64,000 bases of DNA from Sinorhizobium kostiense (GCF_017874595.1 NZ_JAGILA010000001.1:1240001-1304000); one strand, 5' to 3'; numbered from the stretch's first letter, positions 1-9,131 are shown. The notes: a model not told the origin generated them from the sequence alone. A program made the numbers and translations.

Positions 1-1
1 G

Positions 2-139
2 GACCTTGATACGGTCGAAAAGGCCCTGGCGAGCCCGGCCCGGGCCGCGGCGAAGGCTGCCACCGAGGAAGTGCTGGCGCGCTTCTTCGAAGGTCGCATT
101 CATCACCACATCACGCAGGCAAACGAGTTCCGGCTCTAG
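2..139 (+). CDS. C-terminal end of an unrecognised protein (truncated by window edge)
   Basis: An open frame enters from the left edge and stops at TAG 137-139, leaving 45 codons. The visible peptide is alpha-helical and Ala/Arg-rich, and ends in a His-rich stretch (GRIHHH) followed by QANEFRL. I do not recognise the family from so short a tail. It lies in the same direction as the LacI-type regulator that follows 117 bases later. Because the gap holds an operator-like sequence, the two are probably separate transcription units. That it codes for protein is likely from composition, but unproven. Confidence 0.5.
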   Translation, partial: DLDTVEKALASPARAAAKAATEEVLARFFEGRIHHHITQANEFRL

Positions 140-233
140 GCGAGTTGCGGCGACGTATCTGTCGCCGCGTTCTTCCTTGCGGCGGCGGCGCAGAAGGGGC
201 TTGCATTCCGCCCTCGATGTGGGTGTACTTGGC

Positions 234-247
234 TGGTAACGATAACA
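234..247. promoter_or_regulatory. LacI-family operator-like palindrome upstream of the first regulator
   Basis: TGGTAACGATAACA matches the perfect 14-base palindrome TGTTATCGATAACA found at 4259-4272 in 12 of 14 positions. It ends 9 bases before the ATG at 257, so a protein bound here would block transcription or initiation of the regulator gene. This suggests autoregulation (inference). Confidence 0.55.
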
Positions 248-256
248 TGGACGAAT

Positions 257-1273
257 ATGCACAACATCCGCAAGCCTCCGACGATGGCGGACGTCGCGCA
301 CCGCGCTGGTGTTTCGCCGATGACGGTTTCCCGCGCATTCAAACGTGAGGCCTCGGTCAGCCGGGAAACGCGCGAGGCGGTCCTGCGCGCCGCCGACGAA
401 CTCGGCTATGTTTTCGACAGCACCGCTTCCAACCTGCGCTCACAACGGACCGACTTCATCGCAGTCACGATCCCGTCGATCAACAATGCCAACTTCGCCG
501 ACACCGTCCGGGCGCTCTCCGATGGCGTATCCGAGCGTGGCCTGCAGATCCTGCTCGGCTACACCAATTACGATGTCCAGGAGGAGGAGCGGCTTGTCGA
601 GCAGCTCTTGCGGCGCAAACCCGAAGCGATCGTCGTTACGGGTGGAAAACATACGCCGCGCACGCGCAAGCTCCTCACGAATGCCGGCATTCCGGTGATC
701 GAGACCTGGGATCTGCCAGAAGAGCCGATCGGCCATGTTGTCGGCTTTTCCAATGCTCAAGCCGTGCGCGAGATGGTCGACCATTTCGTTGCCGTCGGCT
801 ACCGCAACATCGCCTTCATTGGCGGCGATGCCTCCCGCGATACACGCGGCGCCGATCGCAGGGCCGGCTTCATCGCGGCGATGAAGGATCACGGCCTGGA
901 TGCGCCGCGCCTGATCGCGGCGGGGCCGCCGCCGATCTCGATGCGCGAGGGCGCCAATGCGATGGGCCAACTCCTCGAGCGCTTTCCCGATACGGATGCG
1001 GTGATCTGCGTTTCCGATCTTTCCGCCTACGGAGCGATCACCGAGTGCCAACGGCGCGGAATTGCCGTGCCGGAAAAGATCGCCATCGGCGGCTTCGGCG
1101 ACTATGAGATCGGCGCCATCTGCGTGCCAAGCCTGACGACGATCAACGCCTTCGCCAGTGAGATCGGCGGGAAGACCGCAAAACTGATCCTCGACGTGCT
1201 CGACGGCAAGCTGGGCGAGCCCGGGCGGGTAACGATCCGTCCTGATTTGATCCTCAGGCAAAGCAGCCTCTGA
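257..1273 (+). CDS. LacI-family transcriptional regulator (GntR/gluconate-type subgroup)
   Basis: 338 aa, the usual LacI-family length. An N-terminal helix-turn-helix at about residues 9-29 (TMADVAHRAGVSPMTVSRAF) is followed by the hinge helix and a periplasmic-binding-protein-like effector domain from about residue 60 to the end. Sugar-responsive members repress catabolic or uptake genes until the ligand binds. The ATG at 257 is chosen because the HTH begins only a few residues later, as is normal. The operator-like palindrome at 234-247 just upstream suggests autoregulation. The gene is convergent with the TRAP transporter operon on the other strand, a likely target because its promoter region carries the same palindrome. 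The effector cannot be read from sequence; gluconate or another sugar acid is a guess from resemblance to GntR. Confidence 0.9.
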   Translation: MHNIRKPPTMADVAHRAGVSPMTVSRAFKREASVSRETREAVLRAADELGYVFDSTASNLRSQRTDFIAVTIPSINNANFADTVRALSDGVSERGLQILLGYTNYDVQEEERLVEQLLRRKPEAIVVTGGKHTPRTRKLLTNAGIPVIETWDLPEEPIGHVVGFSNAQAVREMVDHFVAVGYRNIAFIGGDASRDTRGADRRAGFIAAMKDHGLDAPRLIAAGPPPISMREGANAMGQLLERFPDTDAVICVSDLSAYGAITECQRRGIAVPEKIAIGGFGDYEIGAICVPSLTTINAFASEIGGKTAKLILDVLDGKLGEPGRVTIRPDLILRQSSL

Positions 1274-1378
1274 TACCGCGCCAGAGCGGTGACCAGCTCG
1301 TCCCGCCCCCATCTGAAGAATCCGCTACAAGCGGTTGTTTACTCTAACGCTTTGCGCGGCTGTTTGACGAATGAAAGC

Positions 1379-1404
1379 GGGGCGGACGCTGGACCGTCCG
1401 CCCC
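1379..1404 (-). terminator. Hairpin terminator of the TRAP operon
   Basis: A 10-bp perfect stem GGGGCGGACG/CGTCCGCCCC with a 6-base loop lies just downstream of the dctP-like stop codon. On the minus strand it is followed by a modestly T-rich run (GCTTTCATTC). It may also serve the convergent regulator gene. Confidence 0.55.
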
Positions 1405-1413
1405 ATTCCTGCG

Positions 1414-2391
1414 TCACTTCGAGGCGGCAACGATCGCGTTGACGAGGCTGTCGCCGTTTTCGTCGATGAAGCCTTCCCAGACCGGCTTGACGGCAGTCTG
1501 GAAGGCTGCGGCGTCGACATCACGGTTAACGGTCATGCCTTGGGATTCCAACTCGGTAATCATCTCCTCCTCCTTGGCAAGGCTCAGTTCGCGCTGCTTG
1601 GCGACGGCCTCGGCCGCGACGTCCGTGATGATCTTCTGCTCTGCATCGCTCAGGCCTTTGAGCTTGTCGATATTCATCACCATGGCAAGCGCGGAATAGG
1701 CGTGCTGGGTGAGCGACAGATACTTCTGCACCTCATTGAACTTGAACGAGACGACGATGCCGATCGGATGGTCTTGGGCATCCACGACGCCGGTCTCGAG
1801 TGCGGTATAGAGTTCCGCTACGGGAAGCTGCTGCGGATTGGCTCCGACAAGGGCGAACATATCATTGAGCGCCTTTGAATTATTCACGCGCATCTGAAGG
1901 CCGCTGAGATCTTCCGGTGTATGAACAGGGCCGCGATTGTTCGTGATGTTGCGATAGCCGTTTTCGGGAAAGCCGAGCAGCTTGAGGCCAACCGGTTCGA
2001 ATTTGGCGGCGACGCCCTGGCCGATCTCGCCATCGAGGATCTTGTAGGCAAGGTCACGGGAGGGGAACATGAAGGGCAGTTCGAAGGCGCCTGCTTCGGG
2101 GATGAGGCCGGTGAAATTGTTGAGCCCCGAGATCGCGATGTCGATGATGCCTGAGCGGGCGCCGTCGATCATTTGCGCGTCATTGCCGAGCTGGCCATGC
2201 GGGAAGATGTTGACTTTTATCGAGCCGCCCGAGCGGGCCTCGATCTGCTCCTTGAAATAGGTCGACATGGTCTGCTGGAGGTCTGTCTCCGGCGCCGCAT
2301 GGGCGAGCTTCAGCACGCTTTCCGCGAAGGCGGGGATGGCCGAAAGCGTCAGAGCCGCGGCAAGCCCGATTGTTTTCATCACGGTGTTCAT
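1414..2391 (-). CDS. TRAP transporter periplasmic solute-binding protein, DctP family
   Basis: 325 aa. A Sec signal peptide (MNTVMKTIGLAAALTLSAIPAFA, cleaved near residue 23) precedes a DctP-type binding domain. Family hallmarks visible are the early KLAHAAPETD, the LKLLGFPENGYRNITN segment and the ALETGVVDAQDHP motif that closes the ligand site. The start at 2391 is chosen over an upstream in-frame codon at 2418 because GGGAGGAATAGCC precedes this ATG. It is the last gene of a DctQ-DctM-DctP operon and delivers substrate, usually a carboxylate or sugar acid, to the membrane pair. The operon promoter region holds LacI-type palindromes. Confidence 0.93.
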   Translation of the reverse strand: MNTVMKTIGLAAALTLSAIPAFAESVLKLAHAAPETDLQQTMSTYFKEQIEARSGGSIKVNIFPHGQLGNDAQMIDGARSGIIDIAISGLNNFTGLIPEAGAFELPFMFPSRDLAYKILDGEIGQGVAAKFEPVGLKLLGFPENGYRNITNNRGPVHTPEDLSGLQMRVNNSKALNDMFALVGANPQQLPVAELYTALETGVVDAQDHPIGIVVSFKFNEVQKYLSLTQHAYSALAMVMNIDKLKGLSDAEQKIITDVAAEAVAKQRELSLAKEEEMITELESQGMTVNRDVDAAAFQTAVKPVWEGFIDENGDSLVNAIVAASK

Positions 2392-2407
2392 GGCTATTCC
2401 TCCCTGG

Positions 2408-3688
2408 TTAGCCTGCAAAGAAACGCATGGGCACTGTAATCAAGGCCGGGAAGGCGACGAACAGTGCGAGAAGCACGAGGTAGGCGATAATGAAAGGGAC
2501 GGTTCCGCTCACGACGGCGCTCATCGGCTTTTTCCCCACGCCGCAGACGACGTTCAGCACGGTACCGACCGGCGGCGTGATCAGGCCGATCGAAGTGTTG
2601 ATGACGAACATCAGCCCGAAATAGACCGGGTCGATGCCGGCGAGCTTGACGATCGGCATGAAGAGAGGCACCAGGATCAGGATCGTTGGGCTTAGATCCA
2701 TGACCATGCCGACCAAGAGCACGATGATCATGATCACGGCCATTAGCAGGCGCGGATAATCGACGAGCGGTCCGAGCAGTTCGGCCAATTGCTGCGGCAA
2801 CTGCGCCACGGTGATCAGCCAGGCGGCGACCATCGCCGCGCCGACGAGAAACATCACCATCGCTGTTGAGCGCGCGCTGCTGACGAGAATTTCGAAGAAG
2901 CTGTGCAGGCTGAGCTCGCGATAGATGAGGGCGGATACGACGATCGCATAGACGGCCGCGACCACGGCGGCCTCGGTCGGGGTGAAGATGCCGAAACGGA
3001 TGCCGCCGATGATGATGATCGGAAGCAGGAGCGCCCAGATGCCTTCGCGCAATGCCTGAAACCGCTCGCCTGCGCTTGCGCGCGGGGTCGTTTCCACCGT
3101 CTCGTTTCGCATCATGATGGTCCAGACAACCATCAGGGCCGCGCCCATCATCAGCCCAGGCGCGATGCCGCCGAGAAAGAGCTTTGCGATGGAGATATTG
3201 CCCGCGACGCCGATGATGATCAGCGGCAAGGAGGGCGGGATGACCGGCGCGATGATCCCGCCGGCGGCGAGAAGTCCCAGCGAGCGCGCGCCAGGATAGC
3301 CGGACTTCTGCATCATGGGGTAGAGGATCGAAACGAGCGCCGCTGCATCCGCGACCGCGGAGCCGGAGAGGCCAGCGAGCAGGACCGAGGTGATGATGGC
3401 GACATAGCCAAGGCCGCCCTGGCGATGCCCGACAAGTGTCATCGCCAGTTTCACGATCCGCGTCGACAGGCCGCCTTGCGACATGACCTCACCGGCAACG
3501 AGGAAGAAGGGCACCGCGAGCAGCGGAAAACTATCGACGCCGTTGATCAGCGCCTGCGCCAGGACATCGGCGCTGAAGAGGTCGAGATGCAGCATCAGTG
3601 CCATCGCCGCCAACAGCAGTGCGAAGGCGACCGGCAGGCCGACAAGAATGCTGACGATGAGGACGGAGAGGAATAGCGCCAGCGTCAT
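2408..3688 (-). CDS. TRAP transporter large permease subunit, DctM family
   Basis: 426 aa, the normal length for DctM, with about 12 hydrophobic segments throughout. Characteristic features are the N-terminal FALLLAAMALMLH membrane segment, the GGLSTRIVKLA loop, the DAAALVSILYPMM segment and the near-C-terminal FGLMFVINTSIGLITPPVG motif. It forms the sodium-driven transport channel. Its start overlaps the dctQ-like stop (ATGA), and dctP follows 16 bases after its end, so all three are co-transcribed and probably translationally coupled. Substrate not predictable. Confidence 0.94.
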   Translation of the reverse strand: MTLALFLSVLIVSILVGLPVAFALLLAAMALMLHLDLFSADVLAQALINGVDSFPLLAVPFFLVAGEVMSQGGLSTRIVKLAMTLVGHRQGGLGYVAIITSVLLAGLSGSAVADAAALVSILYPMMQKSGYPGARSLGLLAAGGIIAPVIPPSLPLIIIGVAGNISIAKLFLGGIAPGLMMGAALMVVWTIMMRNETVETTPRASAGERFQALREGIWALLLPIIIIGGIRFGIFTPTEAAVVAAVYAIVVSALIYRELSLHSFFEILVSSARSTAMVMFLVGAAMVAAWLITVAQLPQQLAELLGPLVDYPRLLMAVIMIIVLLVGMVMDLSPTILILVPLFMPIVKLAGIDPVYFGLMFVINTSIGLITPPVGTVLNVVCGVGKKPMSAVVSGTVPFIIAYLVLLALFVAFPALITVPMRFFAG

Positions 3689-4173
3689 CGTCCCTCTCCG
3701 ATAGCTCCGGTATTTGCTTCAACCGGATGGATCAGGCGAGCGATCGCGGTGGCGGTCATCAGCACGCCGGCGATTGCGCCGGGCAAATACAGCAACCCCG
3801 TCGGCAATCCCGTCAGCGGGGAGATGTTATGCCAGTTGGCAAGCGTCTGGCGCGCCGCGCCCCAGACAAGCATCAGAGCCGCCACGAGGACGACGAGCCA
3901 GCAAAGCCTTTGCAACGTCGGGACGGCACGCGGAAAGAAAGCCGCCGAAAACTCAGTCACAGCCAGGTGTTCCCCACGCCGCAGAGCCACAGCTGCACCG
4001 AACATCACCACCCAGACGAAACCGAGCCGCGACAATTCGACAGAACTGCGAATTCCTGAAGAAAACCCATATCGTAGCACGACATTGGCAAAGACCAGCG
4101 CGATCATGGCGGCAAGCAGCGCCGCGATGATCGCATCGATCCACGCCCATAGGATCGACACGAGTCGTCCCAT
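3685..4173 (-). CDS. TRAP transporter small permease subunit, DctQ family
   Basis: 162 aa with four predicted membrane helices. The conserved DctQ features are the FANVVLRYGFSSGIRSS segment, SRLGFVWVVMFGAAVALRRGEHL, and a C-terminal TM pair. The second ATG (4173) is preferred because GGAGG lies seven bases upstream, whereas the first ATG (4179) almost touches the Shine-Dalgarno. It pairs with DctM in the inner membrane. First gene of the operon; the divergent 4180-4276 interval carries two palindromic operators. Confidence 0.9.
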   Translation of the reverse strand: MGRLVSILWAWIDAIIAALLAAMIALVFANVVLRYGFSSGIRSSVELSRLGFVWVVMFGAAVALRRGEHLAVTEFSAAFFPRAVPTLQRLCWLVVLVAALMLVWGAARQTLANWHNISPLTGLPTGLLYLPGAIAGVLMTATAIARLIHPVEANTGAIGEGR

Positions 4174-4236
4174 CGACATTCCTCCCGTATGAACATTCCC
4201 CCTGCGGAAACCATCGCCGCGGTTGCATTGCGCGAG

Positions 4237-4250
4237 GGTTATCGCTAACC
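4237..4250. promoter_or_regulatory. Operator-like inverted repeat GGTTA-tcgc-TAACC
   Basis: Imperfect copy of the TGTTATCGATAACA motif, with half sites GGTTA/TAACC. It lies 8 bases before the perfect copy at 4259-4272, in the divergent promoter of the TRAP operon and the second LacI regulator. The tandem arrangement suggests cooperative binding. Confidence 0.5.
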
Positions 4251-4258
4251 TAGGACGA

Positions 4259-4272
4259 TGTTATCGATAACA
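4259..4272. promoter_or_regulatory. Perfect LacI-type operator TGTTATCGATAACA
   Basis: A 14-base perfect palindrome typical of LacI/GalR operators, with a central CG step. It sits between the divergent TRAP operon and the second LacI regulator, and is repeated within an 18-base palindrome before the ABC operon (9132-9149). Confidence 0.75.
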
Positions 4273-4276
4273 ACGA

Positions 4277-5338
4277 TTGTCGTCAAGCGACGATCTGGAA
4301 GTGAGGACCGGAGGGGTGGAGGGGAAAGGTAAAAGGGTCGTGACCCTACGCGACGTGGCTCAGAGAGCGGGCGTCAGCACCATGACCGCATCCAAGGTGA
4401 TGCGTGGCGCCGGGAGCATTTCGGAAAAGACTCAACACAATGTCCGGCAGGCCGCGCACGATCTTGGGTATTTGCCCAACAGCCTCGCCGGCTCGCTCAG
4501 CTCACGCAAGAGCCGCATGGTCGCGGTCATCATTCCCTCGATCGCTGACGTTGTCTTTTCCGAGGTGCTGAGCGGCGTGAATTCCGTGTTGCGACCTTGC
4601 GGCTTTCAAACCTTTATCGGGGAGTCGCTTTTTGATCCGGGGATCGAGACGGATCTTCTGCGGGAGATGCTGTCCTTCCGCCCGGCTGGTCTTCTCCTCA
4701 ATGGCGGCATGATGCGCAGTCTGGATGCGCAAAGCCTGCTTGAACGGCGGAACTGCCCCGTAATTCGCCTGTGGGACGGCGACCATGCAGAGCACGATTT
4801 CAGCGCCGGGCTTTCCCACGAGGAGGCGGGGAGGCTGGTTGCAGAGCATCTTCTTGAACGGAACATGCGGCGCATCGCCTATGTTGGCGCGGAGCTTAAC
4901 CGAGATCTATGCGCTCGCCGTCGGCACCTGGCGCTTCAGTCAGCCCTCCGCGCCAAGGGAATCGATCTCATCAGCATGACCTCCGAATCCATGCCGCGGC
5001 AGGCCGAGACGGGGCGCGTCCTGACCGGCAATCTGATGGAAACGCATCCGCAGATAGAGGCGATCCATTTCCTGAACGATGCAATGGCACTCGGCGGCTT
5101 GTCCTATCTGCACGAGATAGGCATTCGAGTGCCGGACAGAGTGTCCGTAGTCGGATTCAATGGGACGTCGCTGGCAAATGCGGTGCGAACCCGGCTGACG
5201 ACTGTCGATGTGCCGCGCATGGAAATCGGATCGGTGGCGGCTCGGGCGCTTTTGCAGATGCTCTCGGGCGAGCGTGTGGAAGGGCGGTGGCAGGCGCCGT
5301 TGCGGGTAGTTCAGGGCAATACGACCGTGATGATCTGA
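4277..5338 (+). CDS. LacI-family transcriptional regulator
   Basis: Up to 353 aa. HTH at about residues 23-45 (TLRDVAQRAGVSTMTASKVM), hinge and sugar-binding-like effector domain follow. The start is uncertain. The coordinates use the longest frame (TTG at 4277), but GTG at 4340 has GAGGGGAAAGG about 10 bases upstream and would begin right at the HTH, like most family members. GTG codons at 4301 and 4316 are also possible. The TTG start would lie only four bases after the palindrome 4259-4272. The gene is divergent from the TRAP operon and convergent with the ABC operon, so it may control either or both. Effector unknown. Confidence 0.88.
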   Translation: MSSSDDLEVRTGGVEGKGKRVVTLRDVAQRAGVSTMTASKVMRGAGSISEKTQHNVRQAAHDLGYLPNSLAGSLSSRKSRMVAVIIPSIADVVFSEVLSGVNSVLRPCGFQTFIGESLFDPGIETDLLREMLSFRPAGLLLNGGMMRSLDAQSLLERRNCPVIRLWDGDHAEHDFSAGLSHEEAGRLVAEHLLERNMRRIAYVGAELNRDLCARRRHLALQSALRAKGIDLISMTSESMPRQAETGRVLTGNLMETHPQIEAIHFLNDAMALGGLSYLHEIGIRVPDRVSVVGFNGTSLANAVRTRLTTVDVPRMEIGSVAARALLQMLSGERVEGRWQAPLRVVQGNTTVMI

Positions 5339-5341
5339 CGC

Positions 5342-5369
5342 AAAAATGGGGCGCCATTCGCGGCGCCCC
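5342..5369 (-). terminator. Rho-independent terminator of the sugar ABC operon
   Basis: An 8-bp GC stem (GGGGCGCC/GGCGCCCC, loop of 6) is followed on the minus strand by ATTTTTG, 12 bases after the stop of the binding-protein gene. It lies between convergent genes and may also stop LacI-gene transcription. Confidence 0.8.
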
Positions 5370-5380
5370 AGCTCGGGAGA

Positions 5381-6481
5381 TCACGGCTTGCCCCAGATCT
5401 TCCTGTATTCGTCGCGGTAGCCGTTGTCCGGGTCGAAGGCGTTCTTAGGTCCGCCGTCGAATTCGACATTATCGGCGGTCACTACGTGCAGCGGTGAGAG
5501 GTAGCCGGACCATTTCTCACCGGCAAAGGCGCGGTTCAACTCGTCGACGAGCTGCCAGCCTTGCAGGTTCAGCGGTTCGGCAACCGTCACCTTTTGGAAC
5601 TGGCCGGCGCGGATCCGCTGGTAGGCGGATTCCGAGCCGTCGCCGGCGGCGACATTGATCGGCGCATCCGTGCCTCCCTTGCCGGCCGCAGCCAAGGACG
5701 GTCCCATGAAATCGAAATAAAGGTCGTTGATCGCCAGCGAATGCGTCCACTGGTCGCCGTATTTCTGCAGAAGCGAAGTGGTCAGCTGTGGCATGCGCTG
5801 CGAGGTTTCCGCGATCGGTGTGTCGACATATTCAAGCACCGTGCCGCCGAGCGCTTCGATCTCCGCCTTCATCTTGTCGGCCTTGGCGATAGCGATCGCA
5901 TAGGTCGAGTCCGTGAAAATCACGACGCCCGGCTTGCCCTGGGCATCGGCATAGGCCCAATTGGCGGCCGCCTTCGATACCTCCATCGCGTCGGTGCTGA
6001 TATTGGCAAAGAGGCCCGTCTTCTCGTCGGGTCCGATCACCGGGCCGGCGTGCCAGGCGACGAGCGGGATGCCGGCGGCTTTCGCCTGTTCGAGGGCCGG
6101 CGCCTGCTCGACCGCGTCGAAACCGTTGATGATGATGCCATCCGGTCTGAGTGCCATGGCTTGGCCGAAAGCTGCGGTGCGGCCGCCGATCGACCCGGCG
6201 CCATCGAGCACCTTGACCTGCCAGCCGACAGCCGCGGCCGCCTCCTCGACGCCGGTGGTAACGCCGAGAATGCCGCCGTTCTTCAGGTCGCCGGCAAGCA
6301 CCACGATCGTCTTGCCCTCCTGCGCCTTCGGCCCGGATGTTGGCCCGTCCCAGGCGCTGACCTTGCTTGCATATTTGTCGACCAGTGCCTTGGCGTCGGT
6401 CATTGGATCGGCCAGGGCAACATTCGCCCCAAGCACGGTCATCGCCGCGACCGTCCCCATCATGAAAGTCCTGCGCTTCAT
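5381..6481 (-). CDS. Sugar ABC transporter periplasmic binding protein (RbsB-like, PBP1 fold)
   Basis: 366 aa. The N-terminus MKRRTFMMGTVAAMTVLGANVALA is a Sec (possibly Tat-like) signal peptide. The mature part has the type I periplasmic-binding fold used for pentoses, hexoses and polyols: IVVLAGDLKNGG at the first strand, RPDGIIINGFD, GIPLVAWHAG, and a C-terminal NLQGWQLVDELNRA segment. It is the last gene of a minus-strand ATPase-permease-binding protein operon, followed directly by a strong terminator. The binding-protein gene at the distal end is common in this subclass. Ligand not predictable. Confidence 0.92.
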   Translation of the reverse strand: MKRRTFMMGTVAAMTVLGANVALADPMTDAKALVDKYASKVSAWDGPTSGPKAQEGKTIVVLAGDLKNGGILGVTTGVEEAAAAVGWQVKVLDGAGSIGGRTAAFGQAMALRPDGIIINGFDAVEQAPALEQAKAAGIPLVAWHAGPVIGPDEKTGLFANISTDAMEVSKAAANWAYADAQGKPGVVIFTDSTYAIAIAKADKMKAEIEALGGTVLEYVDTPIAETSQRMPQLTTSLLQKYGDQWTHSLAINDLYFDFMGPSLAAAGKGGTDAPINVAAGDGSESAYQRIRAGQFQKVTVAEPLNLQGWQLVDELNRAFAGEKWSGYLSPLHVVTADNVEFDGGPKNAFDPDNGYRDEYRKIWGKP

Positions 6482-6529
6482 TTCCCCTTCCTCCCTTCGG
6501 TAAGTTCTGATGCGGATTCTCGAAAATCT

Positions 6530-7582
6530 TCATTCCTTGGCGGCAGGTGCCGCCGATGGCTTGCGGGTCACGATCCCGCGCCTACGCTGCGCATAACCGG
6601 CAATGCCGATCGCGACGAGCAGCGTTACACCGTTGAAGAGCGGTTCGACGAAGAATGAGCCGCCGAACTGCTGGATGCCGGAAATGCCGACCGCCAGTAT
6701 GATCACGCCGATCATCGTGCCCCACACATTGACGCGTCCCGGCTTGATCGTCGTCGAGCCGAGAAAGGCGCCGACGAGGGCCGGCAGCAGATATTCAAGC
6801 CCGACGCTTGCCTGACCGATCCTGAGCTTCGAGGCGAGCAGGATGCCAGCAAGTGCGGTGAGCGTGCCCGAGGAGACGAAGGCGCCGATGACGAAGCGGC
6901 GAACCGGAATGCCGTTGAGCGCGGCGGCCTTCGGATTGGCGCCGATCGCATAGATGTACCGCCCGATCGGCAGATACTCGAGCACCAGCCACAGGCCGAG
7001 CGCGAAAACGAGGACGTAAAAGCCGGTGATCGGCAACCCGAAGAGCATCGTGCCGTTCAATGCGTAGAAGCCATCCGGCAAGACACCGACCACCTGTCGT
7101 CCGCCAGTGTGCCAGAGCGCCAATGCGTAAAGGATTGTTCCTGTGCCGAGCGTGGCAATGAAGGAATCGATCCGCGCCACCTCTACGAGCAGCCCGTTCA
7201 AGAAGCCGCTGCCGGCTCCGAGCGCCAGCACGATGGCGACGGCTATCGGCCAGGGCAGGCCGAGCATCGTCTGCAGGCTGATCGCCAGGATGTGCCAGAG
7301 CACGATGCCGTAGCCGACAGTGAGATCGATGCGACCGGATGCCATCGGGATCATCGCCGCCAGCGACAGCATCGCAATGATCGCCTTGTCGGAGATGATC
7401 GAGCGGAGATTGAGAACCGTCGGGAAGGTCTGCGGCAGCAGCACCGAAAAGAGGATGATCAACAGGAGCGTCAGGACCACGAGTCCGTAGGCCGGCAAAT
7501 AGCGGATGAGCTTCTGCAGCAGGCTCAGGTCCGCAAGCTCACCACGGGTAGGTTCAAGCGCGGTGGATTCGATCGACTGCAT
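6530..7582 (-). CDS. Sugar ABC transporter permease (RbsC-like)
   Basis: 350 aa, about nine to ten membrane helices. Family signatures include the PTVLNLRSIISDKAIIAMLSLAAMIPMASGRIDLTVG stretch (positions about 48-85), where ribose permeases detect the binding protein, and AIGANPKAAALNGIPVRRF, the cytoplasmic coupling loop that contacts the ATPase. A C-terminal basic tail (RRRGIVTRKP) lies in the cytoplasm. It pairs as a homodimer with the double ATPase encoded just upstream (16-base gap) and the downstream binding protein. Confidence 0.93.
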   Translation of the reverse strand: MQSIESTALEPTRGELADLSLLQKLIRYLPAYGLVVLTLLLIILFSVLLPQTFPTVLNLRSIISDKAIIAMLSLAAMIPMASGRIDLTVGYGIVLWHILAISLQTMLGLPWPIAVAIVLALGAGSGFLNGLLVEVARIDSFIATLGTGTILYALALWHTGGRQVVGVLPDGFYALNGTMLFGLPITGFYVLVFALGLWLVLEYLPIGRYIYAIGANPKAAALNGIPVRRFVIGAFVSSGTLTALAGILLASKLRIGQASVGLEYLLPALVGAFLGSTTIKPGRVNVWGTMIGVIILAVGISGIQQFGGSFFVEPLFNGVTLLVAIGIAGYAQRRRGIVTRKPSAAPAAKE

Positions 7583-7598
7583 TGTTCGCTCCCAGACT

Positions 7599-9095
7599 TC
7601 AGGCGGCTTCGGAGGCCGAAGCGGCGGCGATCACCGCCGGAGTGGTCAGTTCGGCACCCCGCAATTCACGGACGATACGCCCGCGTGAAAAGACGAGAGC
7701 GCGATGGCAGATATGGGCGATTTCCTCGAAATCCGTCGAGACGACGATGACGGCGAGGCCCGCTTCCAGCGCCCGGGCGATGAGGCGGTAGATCTCGGCC
7801 TTGGCGCCGACATCGACGCCGGCGGTCGGATCCTCCGCGATAAGCAGCTGACGATCGGTCGCGAGCCATCGCCCGACCACGACCTTCTGCTGATTGCCGC
7901 CGGAGAGCGCTTCGATCGGCAGGCTTTGATCGTTCGGCCGAAGGCCGACCCGCTCGCCGATCGCCCGCGCCATGGCAGCTTCGCTCGACGGCGGCAGGAA
8001 CGAGAAGAGCCTGCGACCGGAAGCCTTCGGGTTCAGGAACGTATTTTCCCGGAGTGAGAGCGACATGGCCACGGATTCCTCGGTGCGATCCTTGGCGATC
8101 AGCCCAACGCCCGACCGCATCGCCGCGACAGGGCTCGATAGATCGGGCGCCTTCGCGCCGATCGTGATCTCGCCGGCAAAGGCTTCGCAGCCGAAGAGGG
8201 CGCGGCCGACCAACTCCTGGCCGGCACCACGAAGCCCGACGAGACCTAGCAGTTCGCCTTTGAGTACGTCGAACGACACAGGCCCCGCTTGCCGGCAGGC
8301 GAGATCGCGGACCCTGACAATGGCCTCGCCCGGCGTGCTTTCGGCCTTGACGAAGAGCTGGTCCGCCTTGCGCCCGACGATCATTTCGATGAGCTCGTTC
8401 GGAGTCGTGTCGCGGACCGGCTTCTGGCCGACAAGGCGGCCGTCGCGAAGAACTGCGACGCGATCGGCTATCCTGAAGATCTCATCCAGCCGATGCGACA
8501 CATAGATCATGGCGACCCCTCGCTCCCTGAGGGGACGGATCGCATTGAAGAGCCGCTCGACCTCGTCGGCGGGAAGGCTCGCGGTCGGCTCATCCAGGAC
8601 GAGGACGTCCGCCTCGACAGCCAGCGCTCGCGCGATCGCGACAAGCGATTTTTCCGTTCGCGTCAAATCGTGGACCCGTATCGACGGGTCGAATTCACAG
8701 CCGACGAGGCGCAGCGCCTCTCGGGCGCGATCTTCTGTTCTGCGCCAGTCGATCAGGCGGCTCCTCATCGAGAAGCCTTGAGCCAGACCGACGTTCTCGG
8801 CGACGGTCATCCATTCGATCAGGCCGAGATCCTGATGGATGAAAGCGATCGGTTGACGCCTGTTCGGTTTCGGCGGCTGATTGACAAAGGGCTCGCCGCG
8901 AAAGCGGATCTCGCCGCCGTCAGGCCGGTAGATGCCCGCGAGCGTCTTGATCAGGGTCGACTTGCCGGCGCCGTTCTCGCCGAGAAGGGCAAGGATTTCG
9001 CCGGCTTCCAGGGCGAGCGAGACCTCCGACAGCGCGCTGGTGCCGCCGAAGGTTTTGGTGATGGACGAAAATTCCAGCAGCTTCTCACCAACCAT
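7599..9095 (-). CDS. Sugar ABC transporter ATP-binding protein (RbsA-like, two ABC domains)
   Basis: 498 aa, the standard length for a tandem ATPase of the ribose type. Domain 1 has Walker A GENGAGKST at residues 39-47 and Walker B VLVLDEPTASLP near 165, but its signature reads LTRTEKSLV rather than LSxGQ. Domain 2 has the degenerate Walker A GLRGAGQELVG usual in this family and an intact LSGGNQQKV signature near residue 400. So only one composite site looks canonical, as known for RbsA. First gene of the operon; an 18-base palindrome lies 37 bases upstream of its ATG. Confidence 0.94.
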   Translation of the reverse strand: MVGEKLLEFSSITKTFGGTSALSEVSLALEAGEILALLGENGAGKSTLIKTLAGIYRPDGGEIRFRGEPFVNQPPKPNRRQPIAFIHQDLGLIEWMTVAENVGLAQGFSMRSRLIDWRRTEDRAREALRLVGCEFDPSIRVHDLTRTEKSLVAIARALAVEADVLVLDEPTASLPADEVERLFNAIRPLRERGVAMIYVSHRLDEIFRIADRVAVLRDGRLVGQKPVRDTTPNELIEMIVGRKADQLFVKAESTPGEAIVRVRDLACRQAGPVSFDVLKGELLGLVGLRGAGQELVGRALFGCEAFAGEITIGAKAPDLSSPVAAMRSGVGLIAKDRTEESVAMSLSLRENTFLNPKASGRRLFSFLPPSSEAAMARAIGERVGLRPNDQSLPIEALSGGNQQKVVVGRWLATDRQLLIAEDPTAGVDVGAKAEIYRLIARALEAGLAVIVVSTDFEEIAHICHRALVFSRGRIVRELRGAELTTPAVIAAASASEAA

Positions 9096-9131
9096 GACGC
9101 TCCTCCCACGCTTGGCGGCTCGAGGGAACTT

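Noticed and set aside
5561..6658. 365-codon open frame on the plus strand
   Set aside because: Antisense to the RbsB-like gene, whose signal peptide and family motifs are clear.
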